DNA from: JACVRW01 sp963751105
GTDB taxonomy: Bacteria > Actinomycetota > Thermoleophilia > Solirubrobacterales > Thermoleophilaceae
Reading direction: 5' to 3'
Length of the DNA stretch: 64,000 nucleotides
Assembly: GCA_963751105.1 (NCBI GenBank)
Contig: CAVVTG010000002.1
Span: 1,860,001 to 1,924,000 of the forward strand
The notes under the pieces are model-generated. The model saw only the letters and a program-made list of their open reading frames with translations, searched no databases and had not been told where the DNA came from. Shown here one piece after another: positions 26,944 through 35,286 of this stretch. The position numbers and the translations under genes are program-made. The first letter of the stretch is position 1, and each line of letters starts with the position of its first letter.

Positions 26944-26982
26944 CGGCGCCCCGCAGCGCCTCGAACCGGTTAGCTTGCGCGC

Positions 26983-28704
26983 ATGCCGGGGACGAGCCAC
27001 CGCGGGCCGACCGCCCTCGCAGCGGCCGCGCTGACCGCCCTGACCGCCGTCGCGGCCGGCCCCGCCGCGGCCGCAAAGCGCCAACCGGGCGACCGGCTGT
27101 ATCCGCTCGTGCGGAGCGGCGTCCCCTTCTGCCCCGCGCGCGAGGTGACGGCCCGCGCGCCGCGCTGGATCGCGGTGGGCTGTCGCGGGCTCGGGTCAGC
27201 CCGGCTGCGGGTGGTCAAGCGACCGCTGCACGGCCGGCTCGGCCGGATCGACCGGCGGCTCGATCGCGTTCGTTACCGGCCCCGAGACGGCTTCGCGGGC
27301 AGCGACCGCATCGTGGTGGTGCTGCGCCGGGGTGAACGCAGCTGGAGACGCGTGGTGCACATCGACGTGCCCGGGCGGTCCGTGTCGCTCGGTAACGCCC
27401 CGTCCTGCACCACGCGGCACCTGGTTACCCGCTTCCGCGAGACGCCGCGGCTGCGTGTCGTCTGCCGCGGACGCGGCCTCGAGCGGCTGCGGTTCATGGC
27501 CGGCTCGTCGAGGGGTCGCCTGGCGGCGGTTCGCCAGTCGGGGACCCCGAGGACGCGCACGCTCACGGCGCGGCTTCGCCTGCCGGCTTCGTTCGTCGGG
27601 CAGGACGTGGTCGTGGTCCGCGCCCGAAGCCGGTTGGGAAGCGACCTCGGCGCAGTGTCGGTGTCGGCGCTCCCGTGGCGGATGCGTGCCGTCGGCGATT
27701 CCGTGACCGCCGCCTTCGGCTACTACGCCAACGGCGGCCTGATGTCCGTGGTCGATCTGCCGGACTGCAAGCCGGCCGCCGTGGTGAGCAATCGCTGCTC
27801 GTCCAACTCCGACGAAGGGCCGGACTACGCCGGTTCCCCTGAGTGGAGCAAGGACTTCGGTCTCGCGAACGACGTGTCGTGGGCCGCGCAGTTCGCCAAC
27901 AACCTGCAGGGCGGCGGCCACGTCACCGCACCCGACATGTTCCAGAATCGAGCGGTCACCGGGTCCGCGCCCAGCGACTGGCTGCCGGCAGGGATCCTCA
28001 GCGACGAGCTGAACGCGATCGTGGCCGAGAACCCGGAGCTCATCGCGTTCACGATGGGCGCGAACCCCCTGCTCACGGACATCCTGCTCACCACCGCGGG
28101 CGAGGAGTGCTCGTTCACCGAGAGCGTGGCGGCCCTGGAGGCCTGCATCGCGCCCTTCTTCACACAGGTGCAGCTCACCGCACGGCTTCAGCGCTTCTAC
28201 ACCGCGCTCCTCGAGGCCGCCGACAGCACCCTGGTGACCTTCCAGTACAGCCTGTCGGTGCCCGCGGCCAACCTGTTCGACGCCTGGCAGCTGGAGGCGA
28301 TGACGGCGTACTTCAACGCCCAGATCGCCACCGCCGTGACCAACACCAGGCAGGCACTCCCCAAGCAGGCCGGCAGGCTGATCCTGATCGAGGCCCAGAC
28401 CGTGCCGGGCACTCCGTCCGCGCAGCAGCTGCCGCGCTTCAATCTCGGCCTCGAGCCCGACGGCCAGACCTGGAACCCGCCCTACGACTGTGGCGACGAC
28501 GACTTCGTCGACGGCCGCAGCCACCAGTCCACCCCCACCCAGGACGAGTTCCAGCTGGAGGATCCGTTCACGTACTGCGAGGGCCAGGAGTGGATCATCG
28601 CCGCCGACAGCGGCATACATCCCAATCAGAACGGCTACGCGCGTTTTGCGAGCACGCTGGGAACCGTGGCCGCCGCCAACGACCTGGTGCCGCGGCTCCC
28701 GTAA
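26983..28704 (+). CDS. Secreted SGNH/GDSL hydrolase with N-terminal beta-domains
   Basis: A 573-aa exported protein. Signal peptide ALAAAALTALTAVAAGPAAAA. Residues about 50-235 hold two related beta-rich modules (VKRPLHGRLGRIDRRLDRVR then YRPRDGFAGSDRIVVVLRRG), resembling Ig/cadherin-like HG...YxPxxGFxGxD repeats. The hydrolase domain has GDS in RAVGDSVTAAFGYYA, Asn in FTMGANPLLTD, and the catalytic pair in AADSGIHPNQNGYARFA. Paired Cys residues suggest disulfides. It is probably an esterase or lipase acting outside the cell; the substrate is unknown. Divergent from the response regulator. Confidence 0.83.
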   Translation: MPGTSHRGPTALAAAALTALTAVAAGPAAAAKRQPGDRLYPLVRSGVPFCPAREVTARAPRWIAVGCRGLGSARLRVVKRPLHGRLGRIDRRLDRVRYRPRDGFAGSDRIVVVLRRGERSWRRVVHIDVPGRSVSLGNAPSCTTRHLVTRFRETPRLRVVCRGRGLERLRFMAGSSRGRLAAVRQSGTPRTRTLTARLRLPASFVGQDVVVVRARSRLGSDLGAVSVSALPWRMRAVGDSVTAAFGYYANGGLMSVVDLPDCKPAAVVSNRCSSNSDEGPDYAGSPEWSKDFGLANDVSWAAQFANNLQGGGHVTAPDMFQNRAVTGSAPSDWLPAGILSDELNAIVAENPELIAFTMGANPLLTDILLTTAGEECSFTESVAALEACIAPFFTQVQLTARLQRFYTALLEAADSTLVTFQYSLSVPAANLFDAWQLEAMTAYFNAQIATAVTNTRQALPKQAGRLILIEAQTVPGTPSAQQLPRFNLGLEPDGQTWNPPYDCGDDDFVDGRSHQSTPTQDEFQLEDPFTYCEGQEWIIAADSGIHPNQNGYARFASTLGTVAAANDLVPRLP

Positions 28705-28708
28705 CGGC

Positions 28709-29380
28709 ATGCCGCCCGTAATCGCCTTCGACGTGAACGAGACGCTGCTCGACCTGAGCGCGCTCGACCCGTTGTTCGAGAAGGCCTTCGGCGACCGCGG
28801 CCTGCGCCCGCTCTGGTTCGGGCAGATGCTGCAGCTGGCGTTCGCGGGCGCCATCACCGGCCGGTACGTGGACTTCACGACGGCCCAGCGCGCCGCGCTG
28901 TCGATGCTGTCCGACCGGACGGGCCGCGAGCTCGACCCGGTTACGGCCGAGGAGATCGTCGACGGGATGACCCGGCTGCCTGCCCATCCGGAGGTCGCGG
29001 CCGCTCTCGAGCGCCTGAGCGACTCGCACCTCCACACCGCGGCGCTGACCAACTCGCCGCTCGAGGTGGCCGAGGCTCAGTTGCGCCACGCCGGCCTGCA
29101 CGCGTACTTCGAGCGCGTGCTCTCTGCTGACGAGGTGCGTCGCCTCAAGCCGGCTCCCGAGCCGTATCGGCTGGTGGCCGACCGCTTCGGCGTGGAAATC
29201 TCCGACGTGTGGCTGGTGGCCGCCCATGCGTGGGATGTGTCGGGCGCGCTGGCCGCCGGCTGCCGGGCGGCCTTCGTGGCGCGGCCCGGCATGACCCCGA
29301 GCCCGCTCGGGCAACAGCCGGACGTCGTCGGGGCCGATATCGCCGACGTCGCGGGCCAGATCCTCGAACAGGCGAGCTGA
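28709..29380 (+). CDS. HAD-superfamily, haloacid dehalogenase type II-like
   Basis: A 223-aa HAD hydrolase. Motif I is IAFDVNETLLDLSAL with the nucleophile Asp followed by Asn and Glu, as in L-2-haloacid dehalogenases rather than the DxD of phosphatases. Motif II is AALTNSPLEVAEAQL, the motif III Lys lies in VRRLKPAPEPYRLV, and motif IV is VWLVAAHAWDVSGAL. These fit the type II dehalogenase branch, and with the haloalkane dehalogenase at 50 kb suggest some capacity for organohalides. ATG start 4 bp after the SGNH stop. Confidence 0.87.
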   Translation: MPPVIAFDVNETLLDLSALDPLFEKAFGDRGLRPLWFGQMLQLAFAGAITGRYVDFTTAQRAALSMLSDRTGRELDPVTAEEIVDGMTRLPAHPEVAAALERLSDSHLHTAALTNSPLEVAEAQLRHAGLHAYFERVLSADEVRRLKPAPEPYRLVADRFGVEISDVWLVAAHAWDVSGALAAGCRAAFVARPGMTPSPLGQQPDVVGADIADVAGQILEQAS

Positions 29381-29386
29381 CCCGAG

Positions 29387-29408
29387 GCAAGGGTGCAACG
29401 GCCCTTGC
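29387..29408 (+). terminator. Hairpin after the HAD gene
   Basis: GCAAGGG (29387-29393) and CCCTTGC (29402-29408) form a 7-bp stem 6 bp after the stop codon. A second small inverted repeat (GCCCGG/CCGGGC) lies at about 29451-29470. A TAAGAT hexamer between them may be a -10 for the next gene. Confidence 0.5.
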
Positions 29409-29479
29409 AGGGGCCAACCGGCGGGAGGAATCGGGCATAAGATCTCGACGCCCGGCGACCCCCGTCCGGGCTTCGGTAC

Positions 29480-29944
29480 ATGGACGACACTGCCCGCCGA
29501 GGAAACTATGAGTCCGGCTCGGACTACGTGCTCGAGTACGGAGAGCTCCGCTTCACGTTCAACGAGCGGGACTTCACCGAGCGCGTGGAGCAGGCGGCGG
29601 CCAAGCTCGGCTTCGTCGACGGACCACTCGGAGACGACGAGCGCGAGGACCTGGTCAACCTGGCCGTGAACGGAGAGGTGACCGAGCCCCACTCCGAGCT
29701 GGGCGAGCACATCAACGAGTGCTGGAGCGATCTCAACGGGCCCTCGGAGCGCTCGCTCGTGCACTGGATTCGCCGGCTGGTGTTCCGGGGGGCCTGGCTC
29801 GACCAACGGGTGATGGAGGGCGAGCTCGAGGTGGTGTTCGACGAGTCGGACCACTCCTTCGGCTACGCCCAGCCGGACCGCAACTTCGAGCTGATCGAGC
29901 TCTCGCCGGAGCCGAGCTGGCGCCGCGTCGCCTACCGCCGCTAA
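29480..29944 (+). CDS. Conserved-looking acidic protein of unknown function
   Basis: A 154-aa soluble protein, strongly acidic, with no signal peptide or membrane segment. It has a helical middle (DLVNLAVNGEVTEPHSELGE) and a C-terminal Trp/Phe-rich region (HWIRRLVFRGAWLDQRVMEG). No family is recognised. The ATG follows a possible TAAGAT -10 element and the gene is isolated from its neighbours by small gaps; the next gene has its own strong ribosome site. Coding quality appears good. Confidence 0.65.
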   Translation: MDDTARRGNYESGSDYVLEYGELRFTFNERDFTERVEQAAAKLGFVDGPLGDDEREDLVNLAVNGEVTEPHSELGEHINECWSDLNGPSERSLVHWIRRLVFRGAWLDQRVMEGELEVVFDESDHSFGYAQPDRNFELIELSPEPSWRRVAYRR

Positions 29945-30021
29945 GCTTCTCGCACCCTTTCTGCAAGAACGTACTACGAAGGCTCGCGCGCACCGCGCGC
30001 TCGCCGTCCAGGAGGAGAAGG

Positions 30022-31401
30022 ATGCGGAAGCCGGTGGTGGCCGTCATGGCCGTTGCGTTCGCCGTGCTGGGAGCAGTCGCCCCGGCCGCGGTGGCCAAGG
30101 AGAAGGTGCTCACGCTCTACTCCCCCAAGATCAACTCGCTGCCCTACGTGCACGACACGCACGAGGTCACGCTCGAGGCCGACGGCGAGCAGGCCCCCGC
30201 TCAGGCCGGCTACATCACGGGCTGGAAGGAGATGGCTCTGGTCGACTCAAAGAACCCGAAGGCCAAGCCGCTCCCGATCGCCAAGATGATGGTTCACCAC
30301 TTCCTCTACTTCGCGTCCGGCACGCAGAACAGCGCCCCGGGCAGCTGCTGGGGCCGCTCGGGCTACATCGGCGGCCGGGGCGAGGAGCACCCGCTCGGCC
30401 GCACGCAGAGCCGGCTGCCCGCCTCGAGCCGCGAGAAGTACGGGATCGTCAACCGCAGGGCCGACGGCAGCGCCCCGTCCTGGCGCCTGACCGCGATGGT
30501 GATGAACCACTACAAGAAGCCCAAGAGCTTCTACGTGCGCACCCGGGTCTTCTACACGACCGAGCCGCGCCGCGAGATCCAGCCGATCATCCTGGGCGAC
30601 TGCTCACACCTCAACAACGGCATGTCCTACGACGTGCCCGGCGGCGGCAGGAAGGGCTCGAACTTCGTGTCCAAGAGCGACTGGACCGTGCCCGAGGGCA
30701 TGAACGGGCGGATCCTCGTGGGCGCCTCACATCATCACGGCGGGGCCAAGTACCAGACGCTCGAGAGCCGGTCGTGCGGGCGGCGGATCTTCAAGGCGCC
30801 CGCGTATTACGGCACCCCGGACCACGTCTACAACACGATCCGCCCGATCCTCCACGAGCCCGGGCCGGTCGGCAACGGCACCTTCGCGACGGCTCAGGGG
30901 GTGCCGGTCACCGAAGGTGAGGTCCTGCGCCGGACGGCGGTGCACGACAACCACAACCTGCACGTGGCCTCGATGGGCTTCTGGTCGCTGTGGTTCGCGC
31001 CCGACGACCGGGTCAAGCCCTGCGGCAAGATGCCCACCGACATGGTCGACATCAACCGGCCCAAGCGCTTCGACCGCACGCCGAACCACGACCTCGTGGT
31101 GCCGCAGTTGTCGAAGCCCACCCGTGATTCGGGGGTCTTCGTCGGCGCTCCGCTAGAGATCGGCGACGACTTCTTCCGCCCCGGCCGCATCACCGCCAAG
31201 GTGGGCGAGACGGTCAGCTGGTCCTTCGGCGGCCAGCGCCCGCACAGCGTGACCGTGGCCAACGGGCCACGGGGCTTCTCGTCGGTCTACTGGGGACGCA
31301 CGCGCGGCACGTTCAGCGCCACGCCCACGGTCAAGGGGACGTACCGACTCGTCTGCCTGGTCCACCCCACGACGATGGCGCAGACGCTCGTCGTGAAGTG
31401 A
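30022..31401 (+). CDS. Secreted copper protein: PHM-like monooxygenase fold plus C-terminal cupredoxin
   Basis: A 459-aa exported protein; signal peptide VAVMAVAFAVLGAVAPAAVA and a strong AGGAGGAG ribosome site before ATG 30022. Residues about 30-330 carry a His pattern like the two copper sites of peptidylglycine-hydroxylating monooxygenases: His-His 92/93 (MVHHFLYF), a lone His163 in VMNHY, the His cluster 237-239 (VGASHHHGGAKY) and HDNHNLHVASM (308-318) with a candidate Met ligand. Residues about 375-459 form a blue-copper domain: His408 (RPHSVTV), Cys445, His448 and Met452 (CLVHPTTM). The PHM resemblance is by pattern and order only; an oxidative extracellular role is inferred. Confidence 0.7.
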   Translation: MRKPVVAVMAVAFAVLGAVAPAAVAKEKVLTLYSPKINSLPYVHDTHEVTLEADGEQAPAQAGYITGWKEMALVDSKNPKAKPLPIAKMMVHHFLYFASGTQNSAPGSCWGRSGYIGGRGEEHPLGRTQSRLPASSREKYGIVNRRADGSAPSWRLTAMVMNHYKKPKSFYVRTRVFYTTEPRREIQPIILGDCSHLNNGMSYDVPGGGRKGSNFVSKSDWTVPEGMNGRILVGASHHHGGAKYQTLESRSCGRRIFKAPAYYGTPDHVYNTIRPILHEPGPVGNGTFATAQGVPVTEGEVLRRTAVHDNHNLHVASMGFWSLWFAPDDRVKPCGKMPTDMVDINRPKRFDRTPNHDLVVPQLSKPTRDSGVFVGAPLEIGDDFFRPGRITAKVGETVSWSFGGQRPHSVTVANGPRGFSSVYWGRTRGTFSATPTVKGTYRLVCLVHPTTMAQTLVVK

Positions 31402-31419
31402 TCGCGCAGGTCTAGCGAA

Positions 31420-32634
31420 TCAGCCGAGCGCGTCGGCGCGCAGGGTTCCGCTCTGCGCGTCGGCGACCGTGCCACCCGGCTCGAGCACGATCCGCGTGGT
31501 GGCCCAGCGCAACGCCTCCGGTGAGTCGCCGGTGGCGGCGATCATGGTCAGCGTGCCGCCCTCCTCGGTGGCGCGCGCGGCGCCGAAGAGGCGGCGCTGG
31601 GCGCCCGCCGGAAGCGCCTCGAGCGAGTCGACGATCACCACGGCGTGGCCGCCGCGCTCCACGCGGCGCTTGGCCCGCTCGACCGCCAGCTCGGCGGCCT
31701 GGGTCTGGGCGTCCGCGGAGCGCTCGAAGCTTCCGCCGACCACCTCGAGGCCCTCGGCGGCGCGCCACTCGGTGACCTCCTCCGGTCGGGCGCCGGCCAG
31801 GACGACCTGCACCTGCACGTCGTCCCCGTCCCCCAGCGCGCCGGCGAGCTGCCTGAGCAGCGTGGTGGCCCCCGCGCCGGGCGGACCGGCCACGGCCACT
31901 CGCGAGCCGCGCCCGAACGGAGCCCGGTCCGGGGCCCCGGGTGCGCTGAGGCGCGCCGACGGGAAGATCGGGGTCAGATCGGCGAACCAGGGGCGCTGCT
32001 CGGGCGGCTCGGCGTCGTGGCCGTTCACGTTCTCCACCCGCACCAGCGACGGGTGCCGCTCGTTACGGCGGGGCGGCCGCGCCGGGCCGCTCACCTCGTC
32101 GCCGGCCCGCAGCTCGCAGCGGCGGATCTGCGCAGGCGAGACGTAGACGTCGCCCCGTGACTGGCCGCCGGGGTCGACCCGGACGAAGCCGCTGCCGTTG
32201 GCCAGGATGTCGAGCGTTCCGCCGGCCAGCTCGTCCTCGCTCCGCTCGGGAGCGGGAGTGGCGGCGTCTTCGGAGGTTCCCTCCGAAGTGCCTTCCGAGG
32301 TCCCTTCCGAAGTTCCCTCGGAGGTCCCTTCCGAGGTGTCCTCGGACGTGCTCTCGGAGGCGTCGTCGGACTCCTTCTGCGATTCGTCGCCGGCGTCGTC
32401 CTCCGGCTTGTCCTCGGGCGCTTCGCTCGCCGGCTGCTCCAGCGCCTCGCCGGCGGGCACCTCGTCCGGATCGCTCTCGGCGCCTGCGTCTGCGCTGCCG
32501 GAGGCGGTCAAGATCGAGTCGATCAGCTCGCTCTTTCGCTTGGCCCGGAAGCCCTCCAGCCCGAGCTCCGACGCAATGGCGTGGAGATCGGCGAGTGGGC
32601 TGTCCTCGAGTTCTTTTCTGCGTAGGACCGACAT
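31420..32634 (-). CDS. Rho-like protein with degenerate ATPase
   Basis: A 404-aa Rho-family protein. Rho-N domain (DLHAIASELGLEGFRAKRKS), an acidic Ser/Glu/Thr insert with tandem TSEG repeats, the cold-shock-like RNA domain (DVYVSPAQIRRCELRAGDEV), then a RecA-like domain with ARPEEVTEW and ATEEGGTLTMIA as in Rho. Key catalytic features are missing: the Walker A loop reads AGPPGAGATTLL, with Ala in place of Lys. The LLDSITRLARAYN helix is replaced by IVDSLEALPAGAQ, and the C-terminal block with the arginine finger is absent. Transcription termination as a helicase is therefore unlikely; an RNA-binding or Rho-modulating role is possible. Confidence 0.8.
   Translation of the reverse strand: MSVLRRKELEDSPLADLHAIASELGLEGFRAKRKSELIDSILTASGSADAGAESDPDEVPAGEALEQPASEAPEDKPEDDAGDESQKESDDASESTSEDTSEGTSEGTSEGTSEGTSEGTSEDAATPAPERSEDELAGGTLDILANGSGFVRVDPGGQSRGDVYVSPAQIRRCELRAGDEVSGPARPPRRNERHPSLVRVENVNGHDAEPPEQRPWFADLTPIFPSARLSAPGAPDRAPFGRGSRVAVAGPPGAGATTLLRQLAGALGDGDDVQVQVVLAGARPEEVTEWRAAEGLEVVGGSFERSADAQTQAAELAVERAKRRVERGGHAVVIVDSLEALPAGAQRRLFGAARATEEGGTLTMIAATGDSPEALRWATTRIVLEPGGTVADAQSGTLRADALG
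32270..32347. repeat. 12-bp tandem repeats inside the Rho-like gene
   Basis: About six imperfect 12-bp units of the type GAGGTCCCTTCC encode the repeated Thr-Ser-Glu-Gly tract. Copy number of such in-frame repeats usually varies between strains. Confidence 0.8.
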
Positions 32635-32685
32635 GGCGGCGCCGTACCCTATCGACCCGCGCCCCGGCGCCCGCCCAGCCTCGGC

Positions 32686-33531
32686 TCAGGTGGCCTGCTC
32701 GACCGCGTCGAGCACGAGCTCCATGAGGCGGCCGAGCGCGGCGTCGACACTCTCGTTGTCGATGACCGCCACTGCGCGCTCATCCGCCATCGCCGTGAGG
32801 TGCGCCTGCAGGACGCGGATGTCCTCGAAGCCCGCGATATAGCGCCGTGCCGGGCGGCTGGCGGGGCGATGGGAGAAGTGCCCCCGGTGAAGCTCCTCGT
32901 CGGCCACCACCACCAGCGCCTCCACGAGCACGCAGCGACCGCACAGCTCCCCGGCCAGCGTCCCCGGCAGCACGTGGACGCCCTCGACGACCACCGGCTG
33001 AGCCTCGTTGACCGCCCGTTCGACGATCGCGGCGATCCCGGTGCCGACGTGCTCGGCCTGGTCGGCGTAGCCCTCTACGCCGCCGGCCTCGAAGGCGGAG
33101 TGATGCACGGTGGGCATGGCCTCGCGCGTGAAGAAGGCCCGCAGCACCTGCCTGATCACGTCCGTGGCGATGACCCTGGTGATGCCCAGGCGGGCGGCCA
33201 GCATCGTGGCCAGCGTGGACTTGCCCACCCCGGTCGTCCCGCCGATCAGGATCACCAGCGGCCGGTCGAGGCGGTCCAGTCGGCGCCAGCCGACATAGCG
33301 GCGCGCGGCGCTCTCCCCCTCTTCGGCCCGTAGCACCTCGATGGCGAGCCGATCGAGGCCCTCCACGCCGATCTCGCGGTCGCCCCGCAGCGCGAGCCTG
33401 CGCTCGATCTCGCGGGCCAGCTCGAACGAGCGCTCCGGCGACAGGCCGCCGGCCGACAGCGACTGCGCCATCAGCCCCTTGGAGTAGGGCAGGCCGTGGC
33501 CCTTGTGGACGACGATGGTCTCAGCGGGCAT
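32686..33531 (-). CDS. 2-phosphoglycerate kinase with ATP-cone domain
   Basis: A 281-aa kinase expected to phosphorylate 2-phosphoglycerate to 2,3-bisphosphoglycerate, the substrate of the neighbouring synthetase. Residues about 5-50 form an ATP-cone (VVHKGHGLPYSKGLMAQSL). The P-loop is ILIGGTTGVGKSTLATML at about 94-111, followed by ITRVIATDVIRQVLRAFF and VVVEGVHVLPG. This architecture is that of archaeal 2-phosphoglycerate kinases. The ATG at 33529-33531 overlaps the end of the cyclic-diphosphoglycerate synthetase gene, so the two are coupled. Confidence 0.88.
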   Translation of the reverse strand: MPAETIVVHKGHGLPYSKGLMAQSLSAGGLSPERSFELAREIERRLALRGDREIGVEGLDRLAIEVLRAEEGESAARRYVGWRRLDRLDRPLVILIGGTTGVGKSTLATMLAARLGITRVIATDVIRQVLRAFFTREAMPTVHHSAFEAGGVEGYADQAEHVGTGIAAIVERAVNEAQPVVVEGVHVLPGTLAGELCGRCVLVEALVVVADEELHRGHFSHRPASRPARRYIAGFEDIRVLQAHLTAMADERAVAVIDNESVDAALGRLMELVLDAVEQAT

Positions 33532-34738
33532 CGAGGGCCTCGTCGAACAGGGCCAGCAGGGCTTCGTCGGCCCCCACGGCGCGGTTGCGGACGAACATCA
33601 GCCGCACGCCCTCGGCGCGCGCCCTCAGCGCCAGCGTGTCGATCGCCGCTGCCTTGAGCTCCGTGAGCCAGACGTCACAGCGCTCGCGCAGCGCCCGCTC
33701 GACGTCGGCGGCAAGCGCCGAGCGGCGAGCGAGATTGATGCTCGACAGCACCGCCTCCACTCCCTCCACCGCCGGCGCACCCGTGGTGAACAGCGCGACC
33801 CGCGACCCTGCGGGCACGGGCTCCAGCGGCTCGGGCCGCAGGGCGAAGGGCAGCGCGGCCGGCGGGGCCGCGGCGCCGGGCGCGGCCAGCACGAGGTCGG
33901 CGCGCGCGAAGCGGTACTCAGCGAACGGCTCGGATGCTCCCGCTCCGGCCACGCACACGGTCCGGTCGGCCGCCACGGGAGGAATGCAGGCGCCCGATCC
34001 CTCCAGCACGATCGCGTCCGGGTCGAGCGAGGCGGCCAGGGCCGCGCCCTCGGCGACGTTGGAGCGAGCCGGCTCGCCGGCGAAGCCACCCCCCACCCGC
34101 CGGCAACCGACGCTGCGGGCACCGGCGATCACGGCGCCCTCGAGATAGTCCGAGGCGGCGTGGCCGCCGGCCTCGGCGATGGCGATCAGCTGGTCGAGGC
34201 CGATGTCGGGCTCCGCCAGCTGCGGCGCCGACGGCCCGCCGCGGCCCATGCAGACGATCACGGGATCCAGCCCGCGCTCCCGCAACAGCGACGCCCAGTG
34301 GCCGGCGACCGCGGTCTTGCCGGTGCGCTTGCCGGTTCCGATCACGGCCACGGTCGGCCCCGGGTAGTCGAGCGCGGCGTAGCGGGGCGGGGAGAGCAGC
34401 GCTCCCGGAGCCTCGTAACGCAGACCCAGTGACAGGGCCAGGGCCGCGGCGTGGAGCTTGGCGCCCGCGCCGAAGACGGGCTCGTCGGCCAGGTCGACCA
34501 CCGCCACCGGCCTGCGCGGGATCTCCTGAGCGGCGAGACGCGGCAGCCCCTCGTCGATCCCCGTCTCGACCGGCCGCCCGTAGTGGTCGGCCGGCGATCC
34601 GGAGCCGAGCTTCTCCTCGCCGCCGCAGAACACGACTCCGGTCAGGCCACGGCCGTGCTCCAGCTCGTCCAGCAGTTCGCGCACCGCCGCCGGATGGTGC
34701 TCTCCGTCGACCAACGCGATGACCGGCCCGTCCGCCAC
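33521..34738 (-). CDS. Cyclic 2,3-diphosphoglycerate synthetase
   Basis: A 405-aa cytoplasmic enzyme resembling archaeal cDPG synthetase, which closes 2,3-diphosphoglycerate into the cyclic form using ATP. Visible: the start PVIALVDGEHHPAAVRELLD, the FCGGEEKLG segment, the P-loop VAVIGTGKRTGKTAVAGHWA at about 128-147, VCMGRGGPSAPQL, and IVLEGSGACIPPV. cDPG is known as a thermoprotectant and phosphate reserve in methanogens. Coupling to a 2-phosphoglycerate kinase gives the complete two-step route from a glycolytic intermediate. GTG start. Confidence 0.87.
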   Translation of the reverse strand: MADGPVIALVDGEHHPAAVRELLDELEHGRGLTGVVFCGGEEKLGSGSPADHYGRPVETGIDEGLPRLAAQEIPRRPVAVVDLADEPVFGAGAKLHAAALALSLGLRYEAPGALLSPPRYAALDYPGPTVAVIGTGKRTGKTAVAGHWASLLRERGLDPVIVCMGRGGPSAPQLAEPDIGLDQLIAIAEAGGHAASDYLEGAVIAGARSVGCRRVGGGFAGEPARSNVAEGAALAASLDPDAIVLEGSGACIPPVAADRTVCVAGAGASEPFAEYRFARADLVLAAPGAAAPPAALPFALRPEPLEPVPAGSRVALFTTGAPAVEGVEAVLSSINLARRSALAADVERALRERCDVWLTELKAAAIDTLALRARAEGVRLMFVRNRAVGADEALLALFDEALDAR

Positions 34739-34789
34739 GCGGCGGATTGTCTCCTAGATCCAACCGCGCGGCGGGACGGTGAAGCGGAC

Positions 34790-35251
34790 CTACGCCTCGC
34801 GCGGGACCTCTTCGCGGTGGGCGCCGGTCTCGGAGCCGCGGGCCTCGATGAACTCCTTGAAGCGCTCGAGGTCGCCCTGCACTCGGCGGTCGTCGGCGCC
34901 GAGCGCCGCGCCGATCTTCTCCTTGACGCCCTCCGGCGCCCAGTCCATCTGGACCATCACGCGCGTCGTGTCGTCATCGATCTTGTGGAAGGTCACGACG
35001 CCGGCGTTGTCCTTGCCGTCGATGTTCTTCCAGGCCACCCGCTCCTCGGGCTTCTGCTCGACGATCTCGGCGTCCCACTCGTGCCTGGTGCCGCCGAACT
35101 CGGCGGTCCAGTGCAGCCGACGCTCGTCGAGCTGCTTGATCTCCTCGATCCCATCCATGAAGCGGGGGAACTCCTCGAACTGCGTCCACTGGTTGTAGGC
35201 GGTCGCGATCGGAACCTCGACCTCGATCGACTGCTCGATGGTGCTTGCCAT
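34790..35251 (-). CDS. SRPBCC (polyketide cyclase/dehydrase-like) protein
   Basis: A 153-aa START/SRPBCC-fold protein. Pattern: VEVPIATAYNQWTQFEEFPR at the start, FMDGIEEIKQLDERRLHW, a mid-domain GGTRHEWDAEIVEQKPEERV and ISx-type W-K-N-I, ending in a long helix (VQGDLERFKEFIEARG). Such proteins bind hydrophobic ligands; many actinobacterial members are annotated cyclase/dehydrase without a known substrate. ATG start. Isolated between the cDPG genes and a phosphoesterase, on the same strand. Confidence 0.85.
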   Translation of the reverse strand: MASTIEQSIEVEVPIATAYNQWTQFEEFPRFMDGIEEIKQLDERRLHWTAEFGGTRHEWDAEIVEQKPEERVAWKNIDGKDNAGVVTFHKIDDDTTRVMVQMDWAPEGVKEKIGAALGADDRRVQGDLERFKEFIEARGSETGAHREEVPREA

Positions 35252-35286
35252 GGTGTCTCCTGATGCTTTCGGGTCTCCCGGGAGAG

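Noticed and set aside
32270..32347. Tandem repeats considered as a CRISPR-like array
   Set aside because: 12-bp units without spacers, in frame inside the Rho-like gene and encoding Thr-Ser-Glu-Gly.
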